DNA of 64,000 nt from Candidatus Sumerlaeaceae bacterium (GTDB lineage Bacteria; Sumerlaeota; Sumerlaeia; Sumerlaeales; Sumerlaeaceae): the NCBI GenBank assembly GCA_019695055.1, contig JAIBAT010000116.1, positions 17,783 through 81,782 on the forward strand. The letters run 5' to 3'. This document shows positions 29,388 through 38,565 of the stretch, piece after piece (positions within the stretch are counted from its first letter, which is position 1; each line of letters opens with the position of its first letter). Both the position numbers and the translations under genes were made by a program. The notes under the pieces were generated by a model. That model was not told where the DNA came from. It saw nothing but the letters and a program-made list of their open reading frames with translations, and did no database searches.

Positions 29388-32078
29388 TTACTCTATCCCG
29401 AAATGGGACAAAGAAACGGGCAGGCTGACGGGATTAAGGCCGTACAATTCGTTCCCGACATAAAAGCCCGTCCCGGAGTAAACTTTGCCTGTGAGGAAGA
29501 TGGTGCTCCCGATCTGCCTGATGTACTTTGGCTCGCCGCCAACGGAGCCGGTGTACATGTCTGAGAAGAGGCCTGTGCCGCCGGGGTTACCATTGGAGGC
29601 CCACAGTTCGCGGCCGTTGACACCGTCGTCGGCGCTGAATAGCAAGTGCCCGCCCCCGACGGCGAAATCGGCGGGGGTGGAACTGGCAGAGCCGGGGCGG
29701 CAATCGAGTACGAGTTGGGTGCCGGTGGAGGTGCCATCGGTGCGCCAGAGTTCGATGCCGTTGGTGCCGTCAGTGGCGGAAAAGTACACATATCCGTTGT
29801 AGGAAATGAAATTTGCGGGATTGGAGCTGCCTGACCCCGGATTGATATCGGCAACGCGGACGGTGCCTGTGGTGGTGCCGTCGGTCTTCCAGACCTCGCG
29901 GCCGTCTGCGTCCTCTGCCGCGAAATACATCACGGAGCCATCAACGTAATATCCGTCGGGGAATGTGCAGTCGCTGGATACCTCAACAGTGCCGGGTTCT
30001 GTGCCGTCCGAAGTCCAGAGGGTGTGATTGCCGGCATACGCGCGGAAAAAGAGGGTGCCGTTAAAGGAGGTCAGCTTGTTGGGACTTTGGGGATTGGCGC
30101 TGGGAGTAATGACAACTGTGCCGGAGGCAGTGCCATCGGTTTTCATGAGGAACCGATCGGCTTCGTCATCCTGGTAAACAAAGTAAAGTGTTCCATTAAC
30201 GTTGGTGAACTGGTCCATTTGTGAGTCGCCGGCTGGATTGTAATCCACTACAATTGTTGTGCCTTCATCGGTACCATCCGATTTCCAGAGCTCCCATCCG
30301 AAATCAGGGTGAAAAGCCCTGAAATAGAGGTTGCTGCCGGCCGCGACCAATGACTCCGGACTGCCGCTGTCGACTCCGGGAATGATGTCTCTTACCATTG
30401 TGGTTCCGTTGACGGTCCCATCGGTGGACATCAATTCGTTGCCGCTATTTTGGACGAGTCCCCTGAAGAATACCTTTCCGGCGAAGGGCGTGAGTTCGGC
30501 ACCATCCGGGCCGATGGCAAATGTCCCAGTACTGGTGCCGTCGCTGACGGTGAGGGGAGTTTCGTCGGTATAGGTCTTAAATGCGTAGAAGATGGCCTTG
30601 CCGCCGAGTTCAACGAGGGATGAGAAGGTTGAGTCGTAGTTTCCCTGATTGATATCTGCGATGCGTGTGGTTCCGGCGCTGGTGCCGTCACTTTTCCAGG
30701 GTTCGCGGCCCACCTCATCAAATCCCTGAAAGACCATGGAGCCGGGTGCAAAGGCTTCGGTTATGTAAGTCGGATAAATGGAATAGTTTCCTGGCTGGCG
30801 GTCGTAAACGACGGTGGTTCCACTGACGGTACCGTCGGTGCGCCAAAGCTCGTTTCCGTATGTGAAATACTCGTCGGGTTGGAAATAGACCTGGGATCCG
30901 ATCGTCACCGGCTCGAAGAACGGCTCAGAGTCGTAACTACCGGAATTGATGTTCATGAGGAGGGATGTGCCACCTCCATCGCTTTTCCACAGTTCGCGGC
31001 CATTGGTGCCGTCGTCGGCCCAGAAAACCAGTTTGCCGCCCGCATTTGCCAGTCTCTTGGGGGTGGAGCTCGGGGTGCCACTGCGGATATCGGCGACAAG
31101 GGAAGTGGTGCCGGCCGTGCCATTGCTTTTCCAAAGCTCGCGTCCATTAGCGCTGTTCAGCGCGGAGAAGTAGAGTGTGCCGGCAACATCTGTAAGGTTT
31201 TCGGGGGTGGACGAGAATGCGCCGCTGTATATGTCCGTTACGATCCCTGTTCCGCCGGCGGTGCCGTCGCTCTTGTATAGCTCGCGGCCCTGGGTGGTGT
31301 TCTGGGCAGTGAAGTAAAGGGTGCTGCCTGAACCACATAACAGAAGGGGAGAGCTGCCGTTGACACCCGGGTCCACGTCCTTCACCAAAATGGTTCCAGA
31401 ATTGGTGCCGTCGGTGCGCCAGAGTTCCTGACCATTGGTTCCGTCGGTGGCACTGAAGTAGAGGTAGGAGCCAAAGGCGTACATCCTGTTCATGTTACTC
31501 CCGCTGCTGCCGGGTCGGATATCCTTCACAACGGTTGTGCCGGCATCCGTGCCATCGGACATGAACAGTTCCTCCCCCGTGGAGGGGGTGGCGGCCCTGA
31601 AATAGATCTTGCCGTTGTATGCGACCAAGAAATCGGGATAACTATTGGACGACCCTGGGTTGATATCCTTTACGGGAATGGTTCCTCCCGGTGTACCATC
31701 GGTTTGGTAGAGCTCCCAGCCGATTCCCGACACGGCGGACCAACCGGAAAAGTATACGCGGCCATTCAGGACTGTGAGGTTTGAGATAACTGAGTTGTCC
31801 GGCCCGGGGGTTAGATCGCAGACCAATTCCGTGCCGGCTTCCGTGCCGTCGGTCTTCCACAATTCGGTGCCATATACGGGGGTGGTCGCCTTGAAGAAGA
31901 CAAGTGTGCCGCTGCTGACAAAACCTGTGGGGTCGGAATCGCGGGCATGGCCGTCTGCGACGTCCTTGATTAGGTATGGGGTGGGATTTGCGTGGACCGT
32001 TGTCGCAGGGATTGTGGCGATAGCGATTTGCAGGAATGCGAGCAGAGTGCAGAATAGGCGTGCAGGAACAGCAAACAT
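29388..32078 (-). CDS. Secreted ELWxTDGT-repeat protein
   Basis: 896 residues from the ATG at 32078, the second of two adjacent ATGs; GGAGGA lies about five bases upstream of it. A signal peptide (AVPARLFCTLLAFLQ...VHAN) is followed by about 17 repeats of some 48 residues. Each has '[R/E/W]EL[W/Y]-x-[T/S]DGT-x-x-GT', then a D-[I/L]-x-PG turn and an 'LYF' strand. This is the ELWxTDGT repeat, expected to form beta-propellers outside the cell. The C-terminus 'LPVSLSHFGIE' resembles that of the secreted nuclease at 51977. The function is unknown; surface adhesion or ligand display are possible. It is divergent from the fused sigma-factor gene. Confidence 0.88.
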   Translation of the reverse strand: MFAVPARLFCTLLAFLQIAIATIPATTVHANPTPYLIKDVADGHARDSDPTGFVSSGTLVFFKATTPVYGTELWKTDGTEAGTELVCDLTPGPDNSVISNLTVLNGRVYFSGWSAVSGIGWELYQTDGTPGGTIPVKDINPGSSNSYPDFLVAYNGKIYFRAATPSTGEELFMSDGTDAGTTVVKDIRPGSSGSNMNRMYAFGSYLYFSATDGTNGQELWRTDGTNSGTILVKDVDPGVNGSSPLLLCGSGSTLYFTAQNTTQGRELYKSDGTAGGTGIVTDIYSGAFSSTPENLTDVAGTLYFSALNSANGRELWKSNGTAGTTSLVADIRSGTPSSTPKRLANAGGKLVFWADDGTNGRELWKSDGGGTSLLMNINSGSYDSEPFFEPVTIGSQVYFQPDEYFTYGNELWRTDGTVSGTTVVYDRQPGNYSIYPTYITEAFAPGSMVFQGFDEVGREPWKSDGTSAGTTRIADINQGNYDSTFSSLVELGGKAIFYAFKTYTDETPLTVSDGTSTGTFAIGPDGAELTPFAGKVFFRGLVQNSGNELMSTDGTVNGTTMVRDIIPGVDSGSPESLVAAGSNLYFRAFHPDFGWELWKSDGTDEGTTIVVDYNPAGDSQMDQFTNVNGTLYFVYQDDEADRFLMKTDGTASGTVVITPSANPQSPNKLTSFNGTLFFRAYAGNHTLWTSDGTEPGTVEVSSDCTFPDGYYVDGSVMYFAAEDADGREVWKTDGTTTGTVRVADINPGSGSSNPANFISYNGYVYFSATDGTNGIELWRTDGTSTGTQLVLDCRPGSASSTPADFAVGGGHLLFSADDGVNGRELWASNGNPGGTGLFSDMYTGSVGGEPKYIRQIGSTIFLTGKVYSGTGFYVGNELYGLNPVSLPVSLSHFGIE

Positions 32079-32472
32079 CATGGTCCTCCATGGGCGGGGC
32101 ATGGGTGAGAGGAGTAAAACGTGAAGTTTATTCCCCGAAAATCAGGTGAACGGTGGCAGTGTGGGGGATGGAATTCCAGAAGAAAATGTGTGAAATCGTT
32201 CGGATTAATTGCATTGGAAGCAGAGAGAATGATGGGGTGGCTGGGGTACACTATGTTGTCATTGCATGCCCCCGTTTTTGGGCGGTATGGGAATATCGAT
32301 GGGCTGTTAGCTCAAGGGCTTCCCTGGCGGGTGCGGCAGGTACCAGATATTGTACCCTGGTGGGTGAGGTAATGGGTGGAGTTTGCAAACTCATACAACT
32401 GTGGGGCGATTTTAACGTCAAATTATCATGCAGGGTTTTAGGGGGATGTGCGTCTAGTAGTCCGTCACTGAA
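32079..32472. other. Divergent intergenic region
   Basis: 394 bases between the ELWxTDGT gene (left) and the sigma-DUF3471 gene (right). It should hold both promoters. I see a palindromic 'gtttgcaaac' at about 32380 and no convincing sigma-70 boxes. There is no gene or RNA signature. Confidence 0.4.
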
Positions 32473-34089
32473 ATGAAAATCGAAGACCAAAGCTGCGTCG
32501 AAATGGCGGGAACGGGGGAGAAGCAGGGACCCGAGGATGGTGAGCTTGTGCGTGCCGCGCGTGCCGGGGATATGGGGGCGTTTGAGGCACTGGTGGAGCG
32601 ATACTTCGGGATGGTATTTGCCTTGTCGCTTGCGCGCATGGGGACGTATGAGGCGGCGGAAGACCTGACGCAGGAGGTGTTCCTGCGGATTTACCTGAAT
32701 CTTGGAAAGCTGGATCACCCGGAGTACTTTGCGACGTGGCTGACGCGGGTGACACGGAATCTTGCGACTGACTGGCTGCGCCGGGGTGCACGGGCCACGC
32801 GGCTGGTTCCGATGGTGGCGCTGGAGGAATCGGAAATGCAAATCCCTGATACCCGCGAGACGGGGCCGGACGGCAGGGCGGTGGAGCGCGAGCAAAGGGA
32901 GCTGGTGCAGCGCGAGCTGGCGCGTCTGCCTGTGGAAGTACGCGAGATGTTACTGCTGCATTATGTTGAGGATTTCAGCATGGAGGAAATCGGGCGGCGA
33001 CTGGAGAAGCATCCAACAACGGTTGGGCGCCAGATGAAGAAGGCCGTATCGGCGCTGCGTGGTTCGCTTGGACCGATCATGGGGGAGGCGCGTTTTGCCC
33101 TGCGTGCGCCGAAATCGGTGGCTGCCCGTTCGGTGGCGGTTATTGCCGCGGCGGCGGCCATGTCCGCGGCTTCCAAGGCAGCGCTGGCGGCAGCGGGAGG
33201 GACGTTATCGGTTTCCTCGGTGTCGGGGGGCAAGGCCGGGGCGTTTGCGGCAGTCACTGGATTCATGGGTCTAACCAAACAACTAATGGCGGCTGCGGCC
33301 GTGGGAGGACAAGCAATGGGAATGGCAAAAGGAGTCGTCGCTGCTGTGGCGGCTGTAGCTGTGCTGGGCGGTGGAGTGGCCTACTATCAATCGGAACATG
33401 CTGGATCGGGGGGAAATGGTGGTTCATCAATGGCTGGTGGCAAGTTGTCGGTATCCGCTCCACCTGCGTTCTTTAAGTCGGGTGGCGCCATTGAGGGGAA
33501 CTGGATAGGAAACCTCGATGCCGGCAAGCAGGGTGTTCTGCGGATTGTGTTCCGGATCCAGCGGGAACAGGACAAGAGTTTCTCCGCGAGCATGGACAGC
33601 CCTGATCAGGGAATTTCCGGATTGCCGGTCACGGAATTCAGAATTGACGGGGACGCCGTTTCCTTTGGCGTCAGCGCAGTGAAGGGTAGTTACGAAGGAA
33701 AGCGCACGGGGGATTCCGAGATTTCCGGGACTTGGAAACAACCGGGATTTGAGCGGGCCATGAAACTGATACGGACAATGGAGGTGCCCGCTGTAAAAAC
33801 GCCGACACCGAGGACCGAGATCACGGTGGACCCGTCGACGTTTGACCAGTACGTGGGGCAGTACGCCATCACCCCGAAGTTTTCGATTACGATTACCCGG
33901 GAAGGTGATGGCCTATACGCGCAGGCGACCGGGCAGCAACGGATGCAGATCTTCCCTGAGGCGGAGAACAAGTTCTTCTGGAAGGTTGTGGACGCACAGC
34001 TTACGTTCGAGAAGGAACCTGGCGGGGGAGTGAACAAGGTTGTGCTGCACCAGAACAACATGGATCTTACGGGTACGCGTATTAAGTAG
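32473..34089 (+). CDS. ECF sigma factor fused to membrane segment and DUF3471-like domain
   Basis: 538 residues. Residues about 23-195 are a complete ECF sigma factor: region 2 'FEALVERYFGMVFALSLARM' and 'AAEDLTQEVFLRIYL', region 4 'LPVEVREMLLLHYVEDFSME' and 'EEIGRRLEKHPTTVGRQMKKA'. An Ala/Gly-rich stretch follows, with a likely membrane helix at about 286-304 (MAKGVVAAVAAVAVLGGGVAYY). The remaining 230 residues would lie outside: a domain rich in G-x-W and strand residues (GAIEGNWIGNLDAGKQG), then a DUF3471-like end from about 445 ('YVGQYAITPKFSITITREGD', 'YAQATGQQRMQIFPEAE'). A sigma factor tethered to the membrane with its own sensor is unusual. The sequence is continuous with no sign of a frameshift fusion. 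Confidence 0.88.
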   Translation: MKIEDQSCVEMAGTGEKQGPEDGELVRAARAGDMGAFEALVERYFGMVFALSLARMGTYEAAEDLTQEVFLRIYLNLGKLDHPEYFATWLTRVTRNLATDWLRRGARATRLVPMVALEESEMQIPDTRETGPDGRAVEREQRELVQRELARLPVEVREMLLLHYVEDFSMEEIGRRLEKHPTTVGRQMKKAVSALRGSLGPIMGEARFALRAPKSVAARSVAVIAAAAAMSAASKAALAAAGGTLSVSSVSGGKAGAFAAVTGFMGLTKQLMAAAAVGGQAMGMAKGVVAAVAAVAVLGGGVAYYQSEHAGSGGNGGSSMAGGKLSVSAPPAFFKSGGAIEGNWIGNLDAGKQGVLRIVFRIQREQDKSFSASMDSPDQGISGLPVTEFRIDGDAVSFGVSAVKGSYEGKRTGDSEISGTWKQPGFERAMKLIRTMEVPAVKTPTPRTEITVDPSTFDQYVGQYAITPKFSITITREGDGLYAQATGQQRMQIFPEAENKFFWKVVDAQLTFEKEPGGGVNKVVLHQNNMDLTGTRIK

Positions 34090-34717
34090 ATCCGAATGGT
34101 TTTCGTACTCAGGCAGTTGGGATTTTGCACTGCAAGCCCGTTTGCCCCCCACGGGGCGCATCGTTTGTGGTTTTGCGGCAACAAAGTGTGGCATCAATGT
34201 CACGTTTTCGCGCCTTGAGGCACAGGGATTTGGGTATAGTAGGGCATTGCGTATGCCGCAAATCCATGCTCTCATGGTTCTTTTAATTCCTGCAAATTCA
34301 GCATTCCGCGAATGAAAATTCCAGTAATAATATGGCATTATTTCATCTCGCACTTTCTCTCATTCGAGATGGTTCGGCGTTTGCGATAGGTAATGGCGTC
34401 GGATGTCGAGGTGCCGAGGTCCGACAGTCTGGCGGGGCGGATTCCGGGGGGAGGCCGCTCAGTCAGGGTTCCAAAGGGGGAAGTAAAGCTTGGGCTCGGT
34501 CCCAGGGCGCTGCGGAAGGATGGCTTGGGGGAGACTACCAGTCGCGGCACCCGGACCGGGCCTTAAGTGTTTCAAGGACAAGTTTTTGGCGCGCGGCCCG
34601 CTTCCATTTTATAGGCCCCATCTATTTTTCCATAACTTGTGGCAGGGCGCCATCGGTTCAAACCGGTGGCGTTTGCCGTTAACGGGGTGAGGGCAACTTC
34701 AGCTCTCGGAATTCGCT
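34090..34717. other. Convergent intergenic region with several stem-loops
   Basis: 628 bases between two converging genes; no credible open reading frame. Visible pairings are GCCCC/GGGGC near 34152, CATCTCG/CGAGATG (34344-34350 with 34365-34371), GTCGGA/TCCGAC (34398-34403 with 34420-34425), CGGTCC/GGACCG enclosing about 50 bases near 34496-34555, and an 11-base near-perfect hairpin with a CAAA-type loop around 34649-34672. The section 34340-34690 could encode a structured RNA; no known family was recognised. Confidence 0.35.
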
Positions 34718-35185
34718 TCAGGAAACGGTGGCCAGTTCAGCAAGGCACTGCTTTATGACGTCATCTACAGCGTAAGAAACCACCTCGGAAAGTCCCACCC
34801 CGGGATCGAAATCGGCGCCTTCAATTCCGTAAACCACCAGCACGCGCGGCAGCGACCCCAGTGCACGCGTCAGCTCAATGGCCTCTGCCAGGCTGAAATC
34901 ATGGGTGGAGTAGTGAAAGAACTTTGTCGGAACTGGCTCCTTGTGGGAGTCGATTCGATAAATGGTTCCGGGCGCGGCGCCGGAGCTGACTGCGTCAAAC
35001 AGATAGACCGCGTTGTGCTCCGATAGCAACTCCACCAACTCGGCACCTTCGCCGCTGGCTTCCTGCACCTCAGCTTGCGGCACCAGTGGGCGAAGCTTGC
35101 GCACAATTTCCAAGCCCACCCCATCGTCGCGTCGGAATTCGTTTCCGATCCCGACGATCAGCGGCATGCCGGATTCGTAATCCAC
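34718..35185 (-). CDS. [NiFe]-hydrogenase maturation protease (group 3b partner)
   Basis: 155 residues from a GTG that directly follows the hydA stop; an ATG six codons in (35167) is an alternative start. 'IVGIGNEFRRDDGVGLEIVR' is the HyaD/HybD-type motif with the first acidic metal ligand, and 'YLFDAVSSGAAPG' and 'HYSTHDFSLAEAI' supply the other ligands. Such proteases read the nickel in the large subunit and clip its C-terminal tail after the last Cys motif. Its position as last gene of the 3b operon points to HydA (tail of nine residues) as its substrate. Confidence 0.93.
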   Translation of the reverse strand: MDYESGMPLIVGIGNEFRRDDGVGLEIVRKLRPLVPQAEVQEASGEGAELVELLSEHNAVYLFDAVSSGAAPGTIYRIDSHKEPVPTKFFHYSTHDFSLAEAIELTRALGSLPRVLVVYGIEGADFDPGVGLSEVVSYAVDDVIKQCLAELATVS

Positions 35186-36505
35186 CTAATCCCGTTCCAC
35201 GGTAAGTTTCAGGAAATGAGTGGCGCAGGAGATACATGGATCATAGTTGCGAATCGCCTGCTCACAGCGGAGGGACAGTTTCTCTGTGGGCAGGTCCAGA
35301 TTTTCCGCCACGAAGTTCCTCAGGTCATTTTCGATGATCTTCTGGTTCTGGGAAGTCGGCGGAATGATGGTCGCGTCCAGAATCACGCCGTGGTTGTCCA
35401 GCCGGTAACGGTGATAAAGAATTCCGCGAGGCGCTTCGGTGCAACCGTACCCGACGGCGGTACGTGGACGGATTTCCACATGGGGTGCCGGTGGCATCTC
35501 GTAATTGGTGATGATGCGCAGGGCCTCTTCACAGGCCCACAGTGTTTCCACGCCCCTTACAATGATGCTCTTGAAGGGGTTGCGACAGGATTCGCCAAGC
35601 CCTGCCTCTTTGGCAGCTTGCTGTGCCATGGGGGACAGGCGGTTGAAGTTCAGGTTGTAGCGCGCAAGTGGCCCGACAAAGTAGGCGCCATGCCCCTTGA
35701 TATACGAATGAAGGGCATTGGAGTGCTCCACGTGCTCCTCTGCAAAGTGGGCGTCGTATTCTCGTGCCGGAATGTCGATCCCTCGACTCGACACGATCTG
35801 GCCTTCATTGAAAGGATACTCGTCGGGGTGCCTTAGCGCCACGAATTCATAGTCCTGTTCAAAGTCCGGAAATGTCAGCCCGGCTGCCACCTTTATCAAT
35901 TGAAGGGATGCGTCCTGAGCCCACTTGAGTTTCTCGACAAGGGGCTCCAATTCCGCTTTCGTTGGAACACGATAGAAGCCGCCGACCCTCACATTGATTG
36001 GGTGAATCTCGCGCCCGCCCAGCAGGTTTACGATGGAGTTGCCTGTCTTCTTGAGCTGAAGGGCCAGCTTCACCAAGTCCGGATGGTCCCTGGCCATTTG
36101 GATGGCATCTGGGTATCCGAGAAAATCCGGCGCGTTGAGCATGGCGATGTGGAGCACGTGACTCTCTATCCATTCGCCGCAATACAGTAGCCGGCGCAGC
36201 TCCCGCAGCTGGCCCTGAACAAGGACGCCGAAGGCGTTCTCCATGGCGTGGCACGCGCTCATCTGGTAGGCCACCGGGCATATGCCGCAAATGCGCGCCG
36301 TCAGGTCGGGCGCCTCACTGTAGCGGCGCCCCCTCAGGAAGGCTTCAAAGAAGCGTGGCGGCTCGAAGATTCGTAGCTTCACATCAGCCACCTTGCCGCT
36401 TTTCACACGGACGTACATGGCCCCCTCGCCCTCCACACGAGCCAGGTAGTTGATTTTCAATATTTCCGACCGGCCGATTGGCTTTTTACTTTTCATGGGC
36501 TTCAC
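35186..36505 (-). CDS. hydA: Group 3b [NiFe]-hydrogenase large (alpha) subunit
   Basis: 439 residues carrying the [NiFe] active site of a cytoplasmic sulfhydrogenase/NADP-reducing hydrogenase. The L0-like '[11 protein letters not shown]', L1 '[12 protein letters not shown]' and L2 'DPCISCATH' motifs supply the four Cys ligands. A tail FLKLTVERD after the L2 His would be removed by the protease encoded next. Length and sequence fit the archaeal/bacterial HydA (HyhL) type rather than HoxH. Its start overlaps the end of hydD by 20 bases, or 11 if the ATG at residue 4 is used, so translation is coupled. Confidence 0.96.
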   Translation of the reverse strand: MKPMKSKKPIGRSEILKINYLARVEGEGAMYVRVKSGKVADVKLRIFEPPRFFEAFLRGRRYSEAPDLTARICGICPVAYQMSACHAMENAFGVLVQGQLRELRRLLYCGEWIESHVLHIAMLNAPDFLGYPDAIQMARDHPDLVKLALQLKKTGNSIVNLLGGREIHPINVRVGGFYRVPTKAELEPLVEKLKWAQDASLQLIKVAAGLTFPDFEQDYEFVALRHPDEYPFNEGQIVSSRGIDIPAREYDAHFAEEHVEHSNALHSYIKGHGAYFVGPLARYNLNFNRLSPMAQQAAKEAGLGESCRNPFKSIIVRGVETLWACEEALRIITNYEMPPAPHVEIRPRTAVGYGCTEAPRGILYHRYRLDNHGVILDATIIPPTSQNQKIIENDLRNFVAENLDLPTEKLSLRCEQAIRNYDPCISCATHFLKLTVERD

Positions 36506-37268
36506 TCTGCTTTCGGAACTGGTCCGCGTAGGCGTTAAAGGTGCGGTAGGCTCGCATCACGTCCTGTCGGTGAACCTTCAGCTTGCCCACCCACCACGCG
36601 CTTAGAGAATCGGGATTGGCCGATTCCATCGGCCCATAGCAGCCAAAGCACCCGCGGTTGTATGCCGGGCACAAGGCGTTGCAACCCGCGTGGGTTACCG
36701 GGCCCATGCAGGGAATTCCCTGTGAAACTGCAATGCAGGGTAGGCCGCGTTGCTTGCATTCAATGCAGACTGCATGGGGGGGAATATTAGGTTTGCGACC
36801 TGTCACGGTGGCACTGATGATTTCCACCAACTGGTTCTTGTTTATGGGGCAGCCGTGCAATTCGTAGTCCACGAATACGTGGTCGTTAATGGGAGTCGAT
36901 TTGCGCAGTGTCTGGATATATTCAGGCGTTGCATAGACAATGGAGGTGTAGGCCTTCACATCCGCGAAATTGCGCAATGCCTGGATTCCCCCTGCAGTGG
37001 CGCAGGCTCCGATCGTTATCAATAGTCCCGACACCCGACGCACCTGCTGGATCCTTTCGGCGTCGTGGGGAGTGGTAATGGAGCCCTCGACGAGCGAGAT
37101 GTCATAGGGCCCCTTCCCCATGGCACTCGATGCCTCGGGGAAGTAGGCTATGTCCACGGCTCCCGCCACGGCCAGCAGTTCATCCTCACAATCCAGCAGG
37201 CTGAGCTGGCATCCGTCGCAGGAGGCAAATTTCCAGACGGCCACACGGGGTTTGTTGCCCTTTTTCAT
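36486..37268 (-). CDS. hydD: Group 3b hydrogenase small (delta) subunit
   Basis: 260 residues from the ATG at 37268 (GAGAG upstream). It holds the electron-relay iron-sulfur clusters. The proximal cluster begins with '[15 protein letters not shown]', continues with 'GACATAGG' and '[11 protein letters not shown]'. Two further 4Fe-4S sites are formed by '[11 protein letters not shown]', '[18 protein letters not shown]' and nearby Cys. It hands electrons from HydA to the HydG/HydB diaphorase pair. The gene starts one base before the end of hydG's stop region, tightly packed in the operon. Confidence 0.95.
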   Translation of the reverse strand: MKKGNKPRVAVWKFASCDGCQLSLLDCEDELLAVAGAVDIAYFPEASSAMGKGPYDISLVEGSITTPHDAERIQQVRRVSGLLITIGACATAGGIQALRNFADVKAYTSIVYATPEYIQTLRKSTPINDHVFVDYELHGCPINKNQLVEIISATVTGRKPNIPPHAVCIECKQRGLPCIAVSQGIPCMGPVTHAGCNALCPAYNRGCFGCYGPMESANPDSLSAWWVGKLKVHRQDVMRAYRTFNAYADQFRKQSEAHEK

Positions 37269-37269
37269 C

Positions 37270-38085
37270 TCAGATCTCTCGCTTTCCAAAGAGTTCTTCG
37301 ATCTCGTCAAACTGAAAGACTGGACCATCCTTGCACACAAAATGCGGCCCGTGCTGGCAATGCCCGCAGAATCCCATGCCGCACTTCATGTTGCGCTCCA
37401 TGGACACATAAATGCGCGAAGGAGACACACCGCGACGGCGCAACTCCTGGACGGTGAAGCGCATCATGACTTCGGGACCACAGACCAGGGCCATGGCGCC
37501 TGTGGGGTCAAAAGGCGCCTTTGGGATCAGGGACGTTACCAGGCCCACATTTCCACGCCATGAACCTACGGCGCGGTCCACCGTGACATGGATCTCGAGA
37601 TCAAACTGGGAGCGCCAGTGCTTGAGTTCGTCCAGATAAAGTATGTCGTCAGGGCTGCGTGTCCCGTAAAGGAGCACAATTCTCCCGTAATGATTGCGGC
37701 GTGACAGTAGCTCATAGAGGGCTGGCCGCAATGGGGCCAAGCCGATGCCACCGGCCACGATGATTACGTCGCCATTTCCGGCATGCTCCACGGGCCAGTG
37801 GGATCCAAACGGTCCGCGAACACCAAGCACATCCCCACGCTTAAGTTTTCGCATGGCTTTTGTTACCGTGCCAACTTCACGGGTCGTGTGGGTCAATGGC
37901 ATTTTTCGGCCTGGGCCACTGCTGATGGAGATGGGCACTTCGCCGACTCCGAACACGTAAAGCATGTTGAACTGACCGGGCTCAAACGACATGGGGGGCT
38001 GGCCGTCCTGGCCTTCCAGTTCCAGCGTGAAGGTGTCGTGGGTTTCCTGGCGAACCAGGCTGACCTTGTAGAAATCAGGGATCAT
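37270..38085 (-). CDS. hydG: Group 3b hydrogenase FAD/NAD(P)-binding (gamma) subunit
   Basis: 271 residues of the ferredoxin-NADP reductase superfamily. The FAD-binding strand is '[20 protein letters not shown]' with the following Ser. The nucleotide-binding '[18 protein letters not shown]' is seen next, and then a C-terminal 2Fe-2S motif '[18 protein letters not shown]' as in dihydroorotate dehydrogenase electron-transfer subunits. In group 3b enzymes this subunit exchanges electrons with NADP(H). It lies 20 bases after the cNMP-domain gene. Confidence 0.95.
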   Translation of the reverse strand: MIPDFYKVSLVRQETHDTFTLELEGQDGQPPMSFEPGQFNMLYVFGVGEVPISISSGPGRKMPLTHTTREVGTVTKAMRKLKRGDVLGVRGPFGSHWPVEHAGNGDVIIVAGGIGLAPLRPALYELLSRRNHYGRIVLLYGTRSPDDILYLDELKHWRSQFDLEIHVTVDRAVGSWRGNVGLVTSLIPKAPFDPTGAMALVCGPEVMMRFTVQELRRRGVSPSRIYVSMERNMKCGMGFCGHCQHGPHFVCKDGPVFQFDEIEELFGKREI

Positions 38086-38105
38086 GGTTTCCGGCCTTTC
38101 CCCGC

Positions 38106-38564
38106 CTATGGCGACTTGAAGATGTCGAGAAGGCGGATGCGTGTGGATTGGAGCCGTTGGGCCATGACCACGATCACACGTTTAAGCAATTCGTACCCGA
38201 GAGCGGGGTTCTGCTCCATCAGGTTGCGAATGGCTGTTGCATCAAAGGCAATCGCCCGCGTGGGTTCCAGGGCCCTGGCGTCAAAGGATTTGCGAAACGG
38301 TGGCACCGCCCAGGACCAGCCCAGCAGGTCGCCGCTTTCCAGGGTTTCAATGACCATTGGGCCGCGGGACGGCGTGTGCACCTCCAAGGCCACGCGACCC
38401 TGCTCGATGAGGTAGAATTCCGCCGACTCGGCACCCTCCCGGTAGATCACTGCACCCTCCTCCATCCTGACCGGTTTCGCGTGCGCTGCCATCGCCTTGA
38501 TCAATGCCGGATCCGCCCCGGCAAGGAAGGGATGGTTCTTCAGCCCTGTTTCCTCATGTTTCAT
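38106..38564 (-). CDS. Stand-alone cyclic-nucleotide-binding-domain protein in the hydrogenase operon
   Basis: 152 residues from the ATG at 38564, seven bases after GGAGG. It is a CRP-type beta-roll alone: '[20 protein letters not shown]', '[14 protein letters not shown]', '[17 protein letters not shown]' and a C-terminal helix '[20 protein letters not shown]'. The protein ends where a CRP helix-turn-helix would begin, so it should not bind DNA. The usual phosphate-binding cassette (GE-L-A-x-R-A) is replaced by [12 protein letters not shown], so the ligand may not be cAMP. It overlaps the hydB stop and is thus co-translated with the enzyme, which suggests a built-in allosteric subunit. That role is inferred. 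Confidence 0.88.
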   Translation of the reverse strand: MKHEETGLKNHPFLAGADPALIKAMAAHAKPVRMEEGAVIYREGAESAEFYLIEQGRVALEVHTPSRGPMVIETLESGDLLGWSWAVPPFRKSFDARALEPTRAIAFDATAIRNLMEQNPALGYELLKRVIVVMAQRLQSTRIRLLDIFKSP

Positions 38565-38565
38565 G

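Noticed and set aside
34649..34672. GGTTCAAACC looks like a tRNA T-arm
   Set aside because: No acceptor, D- or anticodon arm can be folded around it; it is part of a simple hairpin.
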